Source: Brachypterus glaber
Taxonomy: Eukaryota; Arthropoda; Insecta; Coleoptera; Kateretidae
Assembly: GCA_958510825.1 (NCBI GenBank)
Contig: OY294045.1
Span: 5,817,916-5,881,915, forward strand
Direction: 5' to 3'
Length of the DNA: 64,000 nucleotides
Positions within the stretch are counted from its first letter, which is position 1, and each line of letters begins with the position of its first letter. The notes beneath the pieces are model-generated. The model was not told where the DNA came from, did not search any database, and saw only the letters and a list, made by a program, of their open reading frames with translations. This document shows, piece after piece, positions 1 to 12,121 of the stretch. A program made the position numbers and the translations under genes.

Positions 1-512
1 TTTTGATGTAAAATTATTATTTTTTAATTATCATTAATTAATTATTCGTAATTTAATTTAATGTAAAGTTTTTTGTCTTTAAATTTTAGAAGGCTATTTA
101 AAAAAAAACACTTGACCACGTATTTAATCAGTATACAAAAAAAATATTTAATTAGGTGATTATTTTTTTAATTAAAAGGAAATTTCTCTGAGTGTATCTA
201 TGTTAAAACTAAACATTCAAAACGTGTACGTAATAAATATGTAAAAGTTTTACATATTTATTGTAAAACGTATATTATTCTTTCGGATAACCCCAACAAA
301 ACTTGAGGATCCACACAGTAAACGACATAAAAAAGGTTAAAATGGAACCCATATTTTTTATGTATAGGGTTTTAGGAAGGATTTGGGTAAGTCCAGTAGC
401 GTAGAGATAACAAGATCAAATAGACCTTTCCAAGAAATATTTATACTTAGAAGAATTTATGTGTGATATTTCCAACTTCTTCCTACTCCTTTTCTGAAAA
501 CGTGTTTTTTAA
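1..512. other. Intergenic, nothing recognised
   Basis: AT-rich, with ATTAATTA-type simple sequence at the start. No gene, RNA or clear repeat structure seen. Confidence 0.6.
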
Positions 513-1790
513 TTTTAGTCCAGTCAAATAATAAATGTAAATTACAATAAATGTACACGGGCTGATATTTTAAAGGGTAGTAGTGGGTGGTAGCATAACA
601 CTCCTGTTAGTTTTTCACTGGGTAATTTGCGTAAAATTCAAAATAGCGGACACCCCTTACGAAAATCACCAGGGCTGGCAAAAATACGGGATTTTCCGGA
701 AAATCAACACAACTTCCAAAAAGGAGGAGGTTTTCAATTCGACGTGTGACTTTGTTTTTTTTTTATGTTTGTTCCCGCATAACTTTGGAACGCATGAACG
801 GAATTTGATGAAACTTTTTGCAACTTAAAGAGGGCATTCATCAGGTGGTCCCGTTTCAATTTGACGCCTGGATAATGCCGGGTAAGCCGGATAATTAGGA
901 TAAATCTAACCATTTTAACGCAATTTCACTTAAAAACGGCTTAATTTGGTTCTACCACTAACCAATTTTTTAGAGAAATATCGGAAAACTCGGATAAGCC
1001 GGATAACTTGATTAAGGGGTCACTCGAATATTACGGCACACTGAAAATCTTAAAGTTTAGCAAGATTTTATTTAGTATTTCGTTTTAAATAAGGTTGGTT
1101 TGGAGTCCAACTTGGGCGCTGAGATAAAAATATTACTTTTTTTTTTAGAAATTTGTCTTTAAGATAATGACGTCACAACGCACTTTTAGTGCAAATTGCC
1201 GAGATGGAAGGACAACTATAATTTAGCTTAGATGACGTTACAAATCTAAAAGGTAAAAAATAAATACTTTTCGCAAAAAAATGAACCTACTTCTATGTCT
1301 CTAAAAAGTAAAACATAAAAAATACTTAAGTCGGTGCCAATATCACAGCAAAAAATAATAAAATAATAAAAAAAAAATTGTTGGTAATTAATTTATGGAA
1401 TGGTGAAATTGGCACCGACTTAAGTATTTTTTATTTTTTAGAGACAAGTCGGTTAATTTTTATTAGAAATCTATTTGAAAATATTTGTTTAGCTCTCACT
1501 CTAGCACATCACAAAATCCCAGTGGGATTTTCCTTGTGGTTTTTACCGGTATATACCGGTATTAGCCAGGTAAAAACCATATGGTATTTACCACCCGGGA
1601 TTTTGCTCAGTGGTAAAAACCGGTACTGGTTTTTACCGCCCTGGTCAAAACCATGCCAGCCCTGAAAATCACCCGGTGAAAAACTAACAGGAGTGTTCTG
1701 TTACTATCCACTACTACCCTTTAAAATATCAGCCCGTGTACATTTAATCCAATTTAACATAGGAATTTTTCGTTATTTGACTGGACTTTT
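513..1790. mobile_element. About 1.28-kb DNA element with long inverted ends and a nested hairpin
   Basis: Terminal arms of about 110 bp share GTCCAGTCAAATAA, TGTACACGGGCTGATATTTT and CACTCCTGTTAGTTTTTCAC in inverted order. A second foldback lies inside, with arms 1298-1345 and 1403-1444 (TACTTAAGTCGGTGCCAAT). A CCAGGGCTGGCA / TGCCAGCCCTG pair is also inside. No transposase. Open frames here are incidental. Confidence 0.75.
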
Positions 1791-2664
1791 ATGTTTTACA
1801 TTTTTATTAAGGTTCCGTAGAACCATTGCTCTAAATATTCTAGACTTTTCAGCGCAAAAAGTGCTTACTGTAAACACTATTTACACAAAATAACCATTTC
1901 TTTAGAAAAAAAGAAATTTGGGTTGCTCTCAAAAGTTTTAGAAGCTGAAGTTGTATTTTTTGTGTCTCAAACATAAAGGTCCAAAAATGAGTATAAATAA
2001 ATAATAAATGGATCTTCGAGTACCACTCATTGATTTCTAATAGAAATCGATAAAATCAATAAAGTAGGGCAAGCATTTTATTAAAAAACTTGCTACAAAA
2101 ATATGTTTTTTTTTATTGCCAATAAAAATAGATCAAGAACATTTAATGGTTTTATAATTGACTTTTGTATCTAATGACGCAAAAGATAAATAAATTAATA
2201 TTATATTAGATTTTTTTCTTTGAAGACTACGTCACTGAAGCGTCTGCAAAACAAACATTTCAAGACACTTAAACATAGACATATGGATGTTGTTCTTTTT
2301 TTCCATTGATATTTTACTGGCATTCTTATTGATATAAAACAGCCTAAACTTTTTTGTAAAAAATAAGGGAATTTGCAGGAAAAACTTTTTAACTTATTAT
2401 AAACCGATTATTCAGAAGTTTGGCAGAATTTTAGCGAAACTTCTAACCTCGTGAATAACTTACTAAAGTCAAGAGATATATTTTATATATTATACATATT
2501 TTACATTTAATATGAAATGCTTTTGATGTTATTATAAGAAATAATGATAAAACATAAGAAAACTAACACTGGTATAAATAAAGATGCTAAAGAAAAAAAA
2601 ATTTTGGTAGAAGTTCTTTTGATTTTATTTCATTATTTGTACTATTTAAAGTCCATTATGGTAT

Positions 2665-2802
2665 AATAGTATATTGTTTTACTAAGAGGAAAAGTGAAGC
2701 TTTTTTTACTAGTCTGTAGAATTCACGAACGACGCGAAACGGAGTCCGGAAACTACAGACGAGTAAAAAAAGCACTTTTCCTCTGAGTGAAACATACTAT
2801 TT
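2665..2802. mobile_element. 138-bp MITE
   Basis: Inverted ends AATAGTATATTGTTTTACT / AGTGAAACATACTATT with AGAGGAAAAGTG and GAAGCTTTTTTACT..CTGTAG continuing inward; GC-rich centre around GACGCGAAACGGAGTCC. The GAAAC here is not part of a hammerhead, since no stem II forms. Confidence 0.75.
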
Positions 2803-2835
2803 TGTTTTAGATTTTAAGCTTTCACGGCCATTAAG

Positions 2836-2900
2836 ATATAAAGAACTTTCACTTTCGGGTTTAGACCGTGTCTAAACCCGAAAGTGAAAGTTCTTTATAT
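2836..2900. repeat. Perfect 31-bp hairpin with 3-base loop
   Basis: 2836-2866 and 2870-2900 are exact reverse complements (core AACTTTCACTTTCGGGTTTA), loop CGT. It lies 34 bp after the MITE at 2665-2802. Perfect arms mean recent origin or selection. Confidence 0.9.
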
Positions 2901-3345
2901 ACTATTTTGTCTTCAAGCATCCTTTATATATCTTTTTAAATATTAATTTTTGAATTTAATTTATTCAGTAATAAAGTATGTTTTTTTTTATTAAATATAA
3001 AATAAAACTCTTTCGAAATAAACTTAAACCTTCCTTAGCTCATTTTAAATTTTTTCTTAGGCAAATCCTACACTTTTCGCGATTTCGATGGTAACTTGTC
3101 TAATGTAGCATTTGCAATTTCGGAGAGATTTGTAGGGGTATAAACCATATATTCTTCTTCAATAATTTTTAATCAATTTCACAAAAGGCATAGAATATCG
3201 AGTCAACCACCTGTTTAAATAATAAACAAACAAGTTTAAAGTATGGCTGTCATCAAAGTCAAAGAGTGCTGCCGCCAGTGGTGGTTTTGCTAACTTTTTT
3301 TACGGCGTACAACAATGAACTCATTTTTTTACTGTAAAAAAATAG

Positions 3346-3391
3346 ATCACTTCTAACTAGTGTGTTCAGTTATAAAATATGAACATTTTTT
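3346..3391 (+). repeat. 46-bp dispersed repeat, copy 1
   Basis: ATCACTTCTAACTAGTGTGT then TCAGTTATAAAATATGAACA. Recurs at 38812-38855 with a few changes. Context differs, so only a fragment is shared. Confidence 0.6.
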
Positions 3392-4196
3392 CAACAATTA
3401 GAACTAAATAAAAGTGAACTAACTTTCTCTCAAGTTCTTATGGGAATATCAAATTCTTCAAAAAGAAAAGTAGTGTAAACTTTGCAGTTTTATTTAAACT
3501 AAGATAACTATTTCTGGTAGAGAAGTTAAATCAGCTATTTTTGTCAGGTATTTCTAAATACATTATATAATATCATTTTAAACCTTGTAACGAAATATCT
3601 GAGTGACCCCTATTGCTTGTATACCATAAGGTAGTGGGGGGCAATTAGGTACTGCTCTGTTTAAAATATAGTAGAAAAGAGGAATTGAATCTATACCTTG
3701 AACAGAAAAATATATCGTAAAAGTTTATTTTATTATTATGAATAATAAAATTATATTTAAAGTTAGTTTTAAGAAGATTTTATAAGGTGTTGAAATGGAA
3801 GTAAAGTGAATTTATTTATAATAATAAATAATTAGTATGTTTTAACATCTCTTTGCTCAACGAACCTAAATACCCCGAGATAACGAAACGTTACGGCGCC
3901 CTAAAAAATGGTTTCGTTACAACCTTTCTCTGTTATAATAAAAGTTTACCCTATAAATACACATTTATTTTCGGGAAAAAATAATTTATTTATGTTTGTT
4001 TTTCTTATAAAACGTGTTTCTACAAAAATAATAGAGATCTATTATATTATTTGTTGTCGTTTCAATAGATTCCTATCAATACCCATGTTTGTTCACAGGA
4101 TGCTACAAAAACATCATTATAATGTTAATATAAAAGGGCAGTTTTTCTTATTAAAAAGGTTTGAATAAACAAATAAAAGAACCATACCCCATTTTG

Positions 4197-4625
4197 TGCA
4201 TTGAATAATTTAATGCAATTTAAAGTTTTGCGTTAAAATTACATAAAGTTTATTAGTTTTTCTTAATATTTGACCAGTTTTTTATCAATTTAGTTCAAAA
4301 AGTTAAAACTGCTCCATCTATTGTTAAATATTTAAACCTGATATCTGTCACAACAATCTGACATAACCTTCAATTTTTGCATTATAATTTGTAAATATGT
4401 GCTAAAATTAAATAAAAATTCTTTTTTAGTTTTGATAAAATTATTACATAACATTAATTGCTTTATTTAAAAATATGTGTTTTGTTGCATTTACAATGTC
4501 GAGTTACAAAAAACATTGTTTTTAACCTTGTTCGAAGTTTAAAGCCATACAGTGTTTCATATTTGCAGTCGAAGAAAAAGTATAGTCTACAACACGTATG
4601 GAATATATATAATATGATAGTTATA
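4197..4625 (-). repeat. Repeat B, copy 1
   Basis: Matches 27850-28566 in inverted orientation: TGTCAGATTGTTGTGACAGA, AACAATAGATGG, TTTTGTTGCATTTACAATGT and CAACACGTATGGAATA. AT-rich, non-coding; the open frame 4458-4652 is shared by the other copy only because the sequence is repeated. Confidence 0.8.
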
Positions 4626-4650
4626 GAAAATACTAATACTATACTTTTAT

Positions 4651-5068
4651 AGTATATTAAAGTACTAATTTCATAACATACATAGTGCGCTAAAAACGTG
4701 TTATGAAACGAGTGTTTTATACAATTTTTTCTATTTTGCTCTAAAATTTAAAAAACTTACATTTAAATTGATGACTGATTTAGAGATTTTTGTTTTGGAT
4801 TGGCATTACAGTTGACACCATGTTTAAAATTCTAAGACCAAATTATATTTTGATATATTTTATAGTCATCTCTTCTCTTTTTTACTGCAATTAACCAAGC
4901 CACAATTTTAACATGGTAAAAATAAACTAAACACAAAATTTTGTAGAAAATTCAACTTTAAAGCGACATTGACATTTGCACGGAAAACGTCAAGCGATAG
5001 GCCAGGTCTGTCACCAAGAACACGCAAAATGCGTGTGATTATGAGCTTATAAGAGTCGCAAAATAGAA
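4651..5068 (-). repeat. Repeat A, copy 1
   Basis: Dispersed repeat of about 420-475 bp recognised by CGACTCTTATAAGCTCATAA, AACGTCAAGCG, GAATTTTCTACAAAATTTTG and an end with CTAAAAACGTGTTATGAAAC. Inverted relative to the copies at 10339 and 20928. Directly follows repeat B here. Confidence 0.8.
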
Positions 5069-6538
5069 AAAAGAGTTTAGAGAGTGGTTGTTTAGAGTAG
5101 TAGCTTATTTTAAAGAGTTCTTTACTCTTAAAGAGTTATAGCCCTTTTAGATAGCTAGTTGTAGCTTAAGAAAATTCTTTACTTTTTACTATTTGATAAA
5201 TATATGGTATGCGTAATCGACCTCTCGTTAAAATATGTAATTTTGGGATGACTATGCGACTTACTTTTATACTGATTAATAACGCTTATGCTGTCTATAA
5301 ACATATATTCCCATTTTTTGTGACTCATTTAATAGGGGCTTTACGCCAAAATAAATTCACACATCGTCTATCCAATATAACAGAATTACAAAAATGTAAT
5401 TCTCAACGGAAAAATGCATTTATTTTGTGTTACAGTTACTGTTAATCTATGAGAAATAAGCCCAATCATGCCTAGCCAATTACAATTATAATAGGATTTA
5501 TTCAGCCTAATCAAAATGTATAACATTCTAATAAATAAGCCTTAAAGATATTATAATGCTTTTTATTTTATGACATACTCTTACAGCATAGACAAAGAAC
5601 ATAGATGAGCTGTTATCTCAAGGTTATATACGAGTCCTCCATTTTGATCGGAAGTTACGTCAGAAATCAGCCGGGAAATTTAAATTAGTGGGTAAAATGT
5701 AAATAAATAAACGACATAACCTTACTTTTTAATGTTTTCTTATGTTATATTAAAAAAAAATCAAACTTACCTAAAAAATATGATACTGCTGTCTGCAGGT
5801 AGCAGTCGTTTTATGTTTCTACAACTTTTTATAAAACACGTCATTGCAAAGACTTTACTAGTTCTTTGAAAAAGCACTATAAAATATACAAAAAACACAG
5901 AAAGACTTTAAAAGTTCAAAAACGCTATTATATAGTCTATAATAAAACAAAATGTTCACCCTTTTAGCACAAAACACCAAACGCGTAGAAAAAATAACAG
6001 AAAAACCTCGAAAACAAACTCAAAACATACATAATTTATGCAACATAAATTAGGTTATGTTAACCTGTTGCACGAATATGTTAGAGGTGTGTGCGAAGAA
6101 TTATATTTTTATATTTAAATTACTGATAAAAATAAATAAATATCTGTGTAGTATAACATATTGATTTAGTTTATACATATATAACAAACTGTTGCAACAA
6201 AACAACGACAAAAAGAAACTTTTACTGACTACTGAAGTGAAATGAAAAGACACATCTCTAACAAAGAAAATATTCCTTACTAACGCATCACAGTGTTACC
6301 AACATAAAATATATATTTTTTTACTTTATGTTGGACAATTGGAATCAAAATGGAGGACGCATTTAGTCGGGACGCAGAAGTATGCGCACACGGTCAAAAA
6401 TCAATCTATTTGTTTATTTTGTCTATGTCTTACAGTCATTATTTCAATCGACAGTAAACTTAGGAAATCAACATTTTTTATTATACTATTGCAGACATTG
6501 CTTTACTTAAAAGTAACAAACACAAGGGTTGGTTACTT
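5069..6538. other. Intergenic, nothing firm
   Basis: AT-rich. ATG 6349 opens a 36-codon frame (MEDAFSRDAEVCAHGQKS...) without homology I can recall or a good donor. Frame 5209-5445 has no recognisable motif. Confidence 0.5.
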
Positions 6539-6689
6539 TAAGGCATATCCACAGGCTCGCATAAGAACGTAATACATATCAATGAGATGTCGTGATTGGC
6601 TTGATGAGCCGCCATGTATCTTGTAAGCCAAACACGGCACCGCATTCTTATGTTTAATGTTCTTATGCAAACTTCTGGATAGGCCTTTA
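6539..6689. mobile_element. MITE with TAAGGCCTATCC-type ends, copy 1
   Basis: Inverted ends TAAGGCATATCC and GGATAGGCCTTTA; inner pairs CATAAGAAC/GTTCTTATG. The middle has GTGATTGGCTTGATGAGCCG. Related to 58382-58515. Confidence 0.75.
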
Positions 6690-6731
6690 GTAAAAATTTT
6701 AACAAGAACTTTGAAGGCACCTACTTATACT

Positions 6732-6956
6732 CCATTTAATGAGAAAATACGACTCTGACGTCACAGCGCGTAAACTAAATATCACTCTGTAGGGTAATTG
6801 GCATTTATTTCTTAAAACTTGATACATAATTCTTATATAGAACATGTATATCTAAAAAAAATATTTATAGTCTTAAGAAATAAATGTCAATTACCCTACA
6901 GAATGCTATTTAGTTCACGCGCTGTGACGTCAGAGTCGTATTCTCTCATTAAATGG
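6732..6956. mobile_element. 225-bp MITE with 84-bp inverted ends carrying CRE sites
   Basis: Arms 6732-6815 and 6873-6956 match nearly throughout. Each contains CTGACGTCACAGCGCG (TGACGTCA, the CREB/ATF palindrome), AGGGTAATTG and TTATTTCTTAA. The open frame 6819-7175 starts inside and is not a gene. Confidence 0.85.
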
Positions 6957-7007
6957 TGTATAACTTACAAAGCCTGCCTATCCAGTGCTTTAAAACTCCA
7001 TTTTCAT

Positions 7008-7133
7008 CGTATTAAAACAACAAGATTCCATCTGACATTGACACGCTTTTCAAGTTTCAAATTTATCATACAAAATATGGTGTTAGTTACTGCAATCTCG
7101 CCATGTCAGATAGAACCTTGTTGTTCTGATACG
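7008..7133. mobile_element. 126-bp foldback element
   Basis: Inverted ends CGTATTAAAACAACAAGATT / CCTTGTTGTTCTGATACG with CATCTGACAT / ATGTCAGATA adjoining. Non-coding. Confidence 0.65.
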
Positions 7134-7620
7134 ACATCGTGTTGCCGTATCACCAACGATATTTTCCATACTTAACAATTTCCTTATAACATTTCCTTTA
7201 AAAAATTAATTTTAAAATATCCTACAGAGTGAAAGTCCTACAATTTAGGCCAACCTATTTTCATTCTGGTATAAATTTAAAATATTGTTTTGTTCTTAAT
7301 ATATTTACACATTTTACAGAAATTTTATGGCAAAAACGAAATATTTGAGAATGTATGGTAGATTAAATTTTATAGTTTTCAACATGTTAACAAGAAAATA
7401 AAATATTTTATTCTTAGAAATCTCAAATGTTATATTTTAAAATCAATATTTAACAACAAATAAATAATGTAATAAACAAACACTGTCTGCAGACACTTTT
7501 TTTAATATTTATCTTTGTACAGAGATAGTATATTATAGAGTCATTAACTTCGAAAGAACTTTAGAAGTCCTAAATCCGATACTGCTTTTTACGAGATATA
7601 AACATAGGTAAACCTACTGA

Positions 7621-7740
7621 TAAAATTTTACTAACTGGCACCTGTGAGCTAAGGTAAGAAAAAGAGAAGAGTTAAAATGTGTTGTAAAGGTGACCGTGCA
7701 TTCCAAGAATTCCGCCCAGGTGCCAGTTAGTAAAGTTTTA
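7621..7740. mobile_element. 120-bp foldback element
   Basis: 24-bp inverted ends around CTAACTGGCACCTG / CAGGTGCCAGTTAG with one mismatch in the outer AT part. Confidence 0.7.
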
Positions 7741-8146
7741 ACAGTACGCTCAGATAAATTTTACTTAAGAAAGACTTTCCTTTCAAAGTACATGGTAATT
7801 CGTAGTCATTCCTTTTGAGGGATGATTCTACATCCAATAATATAAAAAACTGTTGCTATCGAGGTTAGCAACCTCGATAAATATATGTCGAAAACTGAGA
7901 CCTAAGGAAGCTATGCCCCTTAATAAAAGAGCTAAAAAAGTGAAGAGTGCCACTCGTTTCGCACGCCCCTGATTACATGTAAAATCTTTAAGTTATAGCT
8001 TAGAAAAATCCTGGGTTATTTTTAGCCTTTTTTGAAGGATAAGAGCTCACTTAAGACCCATTTTTGGACATTGTAGGATTTTTTTTCATATTTTTTTATG
8101 TAAAATTACCCCTCAAAAGGAATCGGAATGACGTATAGGTACAGCT

Positions 8147-8378
8147 AAGGGAAGGTTCAAGTATTACGTAACGCAAATTGTACCAAAATTCATACACTTC
8201 ATACCTCGGTTTTCGCGTTATTCAAGGCTGTAGAGATTTCATCTTTTGGCTACCCCCCCTAATAGGGGGTGTAGCCAAAATATGAAATCTTTATAATCTA
8301 TTATAACGCGAGAACCGGGCTATGAAGTGTATGAATTTTGGTACAAATTGCGTTACGTAATACTTGAGCGTTCCCTAA
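8147..8378. mobile_element. 232-bp foldback element with TACGTAATACTTGAACGTTCCC-type end
   Basis: Both ends read AGGGAA(C/G)GTTCAAGTATT followed by ACGTAACGC in inverted order; inner arms contain CCAAAATTCATACACTTCAT. Its outer ends recur alone at about 24930-24960, 35970-36005, 58583-58612 and 59681-59708. Confidence 0.8.
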
Positions 8379-8812
8379 GACAAAATATAAATGTATAAAT
8401 GGCGTATTATATTTATATTTATTTATAAATTACGATAAAAATGGCCTAAAATAATTTGGATTTACCATGTAAAAAAAATTACTACTATACCTACATCTGG
8501 TAAAAAAGAAAAAGGATCCTCTTAAGATCACACAAAGAATAAGTTTATTTACTCTAGATCTCCAGCACTTTTTAAAATTCCATGTGGACATTTACGCTTT
8601 ATCTAGGCATATTAAAACGCTTCTTTGTATAAAGGCCTAGGGTATTTTTCGGAGGGGGTGTAAATTGAACTTTAGACTAAAGTAGAACGATTCAAAATTT
8701 TCGAATGGGGTTGTTTATTAACCTTACCACAGATGTTTCTGAACGCATTTAATTCAATAATAGGAGTGTTTTATATAACATTTGGTGACAAGACTGATTA
8801 TAACATAAAAAG

Positions 8813-9044
8813 TCGAGGGGTTTATTTATTGAAAAAAGGTGTACAAGGATTGTGGAAGATTGTCAAAAAGATGTACAAAATTTTAATGAAGATAGTTAAA
8901 GATTGTGGGAAGATTTCAGATGATCGTGGAAGATTGTAGATGATTGGGAAGGATTCTGGAGGATTGCAGATGATTGTGAAAGAAGGAATTGTCAAGGATT
9001 GTTGGATAGGTGTACAAGGATTGTTCAATAAATAAACCCCTCGA
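8813..9044. mobile_element. Element with 21-bp inverted ends and GGAAGATTG array
   Basis: Ends TCGAGGGGTTTATTTATTG / CAATAAATAAACCCCTCGA, followed inward by the direct word GGTGTACAAGGATTGT on both sides. The interior is a degenerate array of GATTGT and GGAAGATT words, strongly purine-rich on plus. Open frames on both strands are side effects of the array. Confidence 0.75.
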
Positions 9045-9061
9045 TTCAAGTTTTTTACTTT

Positions 9062-10103
9062 TTGTTTTAGAATTCTAAAATTAGAAACAGGTATGGTATT
9101 AAAACATATTTTTTTTTCATATTTTTTTATCGATTTTCCACTCTTCTCGACGTTTTTGAAGTTTTTATGACTTTTGAAACCATTTTTATTGTACAGTTAA
9201 AGAGTTGCTTAAGTGCCTAACGTAGTACTTTTTAAAATTTTTTCTTTAAGAAGTTTTTTATAATTGAAATTACGTAAAATTTCCTAATTTTCAAAGTCAA
9301 ATATATTATATTTAAAACAAAAATCTCAAAAAAGGGTAACGGTAGGCACTTAAGTAACTATTTAAACAATGGTAAAAGTCCGATATCGATATCTTTTTAA
9401 TAATAGAGAATTTGCGCATAAAAAACCCTTACAAATGCCAAACATTGCATTTTAACCAATCGGAATCATGTCTAACTCACACATATACAGGGTGTTATTT
9501 AAGCTACCAAGTTTCAATGTCATATTACTTTCCATCTTCTTGTTATTTACGATTTTTTATTATTCTTATTATTAAGTAAATTATGTATATCTCATTTTTA
9601 TACCATAATTTTTTTTTAAACCTTAAACCAAACTTTTCCATCAAAGACAGTCTTTCTGGCGGCTAGAATTTGGCATTGACACACAAATAAATATGTTTAG
9701 TTTTTTCAGATTTTAGATCAAACCTGAAGGTAAGAGAAACATACCGTTTTACACAATCACCACTTACAATAAAAAAGTAGCGATCGCTGAGTGTGTAAAA
9801 TTAGTTTTGTAAACAAGGTATTTCAATTTATTAGATTCAATAAATAAAATAATAGGTACTCATAAAAAAGGGTGAATATATAAAAGATCTTGAAATGTCA
9901 AATATTAATTCTAATAAACTTTTTTCAGACAACAAACAAATTTCTTTTGTGTACAAACCAATAAAGGTAAAATAACTAAGATTTATGAGCTAGAAAGAAC
10001 CCTTCGTGTATTTTTTCTACGACCCCTACTAAAACCTACATTTTTTTTTGACTTTAAATATGACTTATAGTACCTAAGATAAAGTTTTACTTTAAAAATA
10101 ACC
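9062..10103. other. Intergenic with one TACAGGGTGT motif
   Basis: TACAGGGTGTTATTTAAGC at about 9487 looks like a solitary terminus of a common insect repeat; similar CACCCTGTA words occur at 25985, 34369, 55077 and 57952. Otherwise only the inverted pair 9193-9360. Confidence 0.45.
9193..9360. repeat. Short inverted pair
   Basis: AGTTGCTTAAGTGCCTAACG and CGGTAGGCACTTAAGTAACT bracket 128 bp of AT-rich DNA. Possible decayed MITE. Confidence 0.45.
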
Positions 10104-10297
10104 ACATAGAAAAAACGGATTCCTTGAACCAAGGACACGTGTCTTTGTATATGTTCAAAGCCATATTCTCTGGTTTTGGAATAAATTCCGCGCTTTTTAT
10201 TCAAAGAAATTGACTTTGGTTCAAGAAAATGCCAGCCTTGGCTTTGAACATATCCAAAGACACGTGTCCTTGGTTCAAGGAATCCGTTTTTTCTATG
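10104..10297. mobile_element. Family C palindromic element, copy 1
   Basis: Arms begin CATAGAAAAAACGGATTCCT and fold back to AGGAATCCGTTTTTTCTATG. Each arm contains TTGAACCAAGGACACGTGTC, which has a CACGTG E-box. The open frame 9983-10300 simply crosses it. Confidence 0.85.
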
Positions 10298-10338
10298 CAT
10301 ATCGCGACGCCTCTTTATGGCACACTGTGTTATAAACT

Positions 10339-10806
10339 TTTTCTATTTTGCGACTCTTATAAGCTCATAATCACACTTATTTTGCGTGTTCTTATAAACC
10401 CATAAGAGGTCTGTACTTTTTGTTCTTTTGGGTTGGCAACAGACCTGGCCTATCGCTTGACGTTTTCTGTGCAAATGTCAATGTCGCTTTAAAGTTGAAT
10501 TTTCTACAAAATTTTGTGTTTAGGTTATTTTTACCATGTTAAAATTGTGGCTTGGTTAATTGCAGTAAAAAAGAGAAGAGATGACTATAAAATATATCAA
10601 AATATCATTTGTTTCTTAGAATTTTAAACATGGTGTAAACTGTAATGCCAATCCAAAACAAAAATCCCTAAGCCAGTCATCAATTTAAATGTAAGTTTTT
10701 TTAAATTTTAGAGCCAAATATAAAAAATTGTATAAAGCACTCGTTTCATAACACCAAACTTGTACTCGTGCGCTAAAAACGTTATGAAACTAATAATTTA
10801 ATATAC
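10339..10806 (+). repeat. Repeat A, copy 2
   Basis: Same order of landmark words as copy 1, plus GGTCTGTACTTTTTGTTCTT and GGGTTGGCAACAGACC. It ends at GTTATGAAACTAATAATTTA. Confidence 0.8.
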
Positions 10807-11398
10807 TAATTTGACCTCCTCTACCGATGTAAATTTTTTTAAGATTTTGACATACTTTTTAAATACAACGTAAAATTTTTGACCACCCCCTCCCCCTCCA
10901 TAAATATCATCGAGGTTTGCCGATTTTTATTAAACTTTGATGTTACTGATTAATCAGTACTTTTTCATTAAAATCCTTTCTAGTCCTCTAAATATTTTGT
11001 GTATCATCAGATGCGTTCTAAAGTGGGTTTTGTATTTTTTAGGGTCCACCTTAGTGGTCCCCTAGTTTTAATAGTAAAATCTACTTGAAATCCCTTGTAA
11101 AAAAGCACTTATAATTATTTTTAAAGCTAAGAAATATAACAAAGGTAGGTACATACGCTTTCAAAATTGAAATATTGATCCATTTTTTCCACATAACACT
11201 ATCTAACTGAACCAAACAATAAATATATCAATAAGATAAGATATCATAGATAAATATGGCTATCAATTACCGAAAAGTGGGGTTTGTGTGTTAATTACCG
11301 TAAAGTGGGGTAAGCGTATTAATTTGAAACTATTAAAATATGGTATATGAGATTAAATTAGGAAATAGAATCTTTAAATTTTATTTTAGTAGGATTTA

Positions 11399-11793
11399 AT
11401 GGCGATTTCTCCCGTTAGATTAGACAGGGACAAAAGTTCTACCCAAAAAGGATAGAAGACATACATACACTCCCACTTCCACCCAACCAAACAAATTCTG
11501 TATTTGTTCTTTGTTGAACAAATACAATATTTACTTGGCCGGGCGAAAAGTGTAACTATTTTATTTTTATTAAAGAAATTACTGGCGCCATCTAAATTTT
11601 AGTAGAATTATCTTATTCTACAGATTCACATTAGCTCAGTGCTACACTTTCCGGCCAACCAAATAAATACTGTATTTGTTGTATGAAAAACAAATACAGT
11701 ATTTATTTGGTTGGCTGGAAAGTGTAGCACAAATGAGATAGAGATAGGGTAGACGTCTTTTGTTTCATAAGTCTAGTTGTAGAGAGCTCCATT
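11399..11793 (+). mobile_element. Family D element, copy 1
   Basis: Left end AATGGCGATTTCTCCCGTTA, right end TTGTAGAGAGCTCCATT. The interior contains two nested palindromes made of ACAAATACAGTATTTATTTG and a GGCGCCATCTAAATTTTAG block. About 395 bp, non-coding. Confidence 0.85.
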
Positions 11794-11845
11794 GGTGAAT
11801 TGTTTCTCGCTACTAACTTGAATATCGCCAACATTGTATAATAAT

Positions 11846-12097
11846 CAACGAACTAATAACTCTTCTCTCTAGAATAGGCATTTCATTTGTAAAAGCTGAC
11901 AAAAACGTAGCCAACATATATTTGTCTGTCTTACTCGCCCAGCTTTGTTCTAACAGAGACAACAATAACAGTTACTGGTAACTGTTATTGTTCAGGCCTG
12001 AATATACCTACTATTTGTTTACAAACAAACCGAGATGTTGGCGATACTTTATATTAACGGTATGCGTATTCTAGAGAGAAGACTTATTAGTTCGTTG
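11846..12097 (+). mobile_element. Family E MITE, copy 1
   Basis: 252 bp with about 30-bp terminal inverted repeats CAACGAACTAATAACTCTTC / AAGACTTATTAGTTCGTTG. Central palindrome AACAATAACAGTTACT/GGTAACTGTTATTGTT. It lies just before the N gap, which may have stopped assembly in repeats. Confidence 0.88.
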
Positions 12098-12121
12098 ATA
12101 ATAATATAAGACTAGCTTTAT

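Larger units (their letters stand above)
1791..4196. other. Intergenic, only the small foldbacks listed
   Basis: Apart from 2665-2802, 2836-2900 and 3346-3391 I see no structure. Open frames 1693-1893 and 3908-4168 lack any protein-like pattern. Confidence 0.55.

Noticed and set aside
2730..2750. Second hammerhead suggested by CTGTAGA and CGAAAC
   Set aside because: The bases between cannot form stem II, and no stem I partner exists; the motif is part of a MITE.
6819..7175. 118-residue open frame
   Set aside because: Crosses two separate foldback elements (6732-6956 and 7008-7133), so it cannot be an evolved gene.
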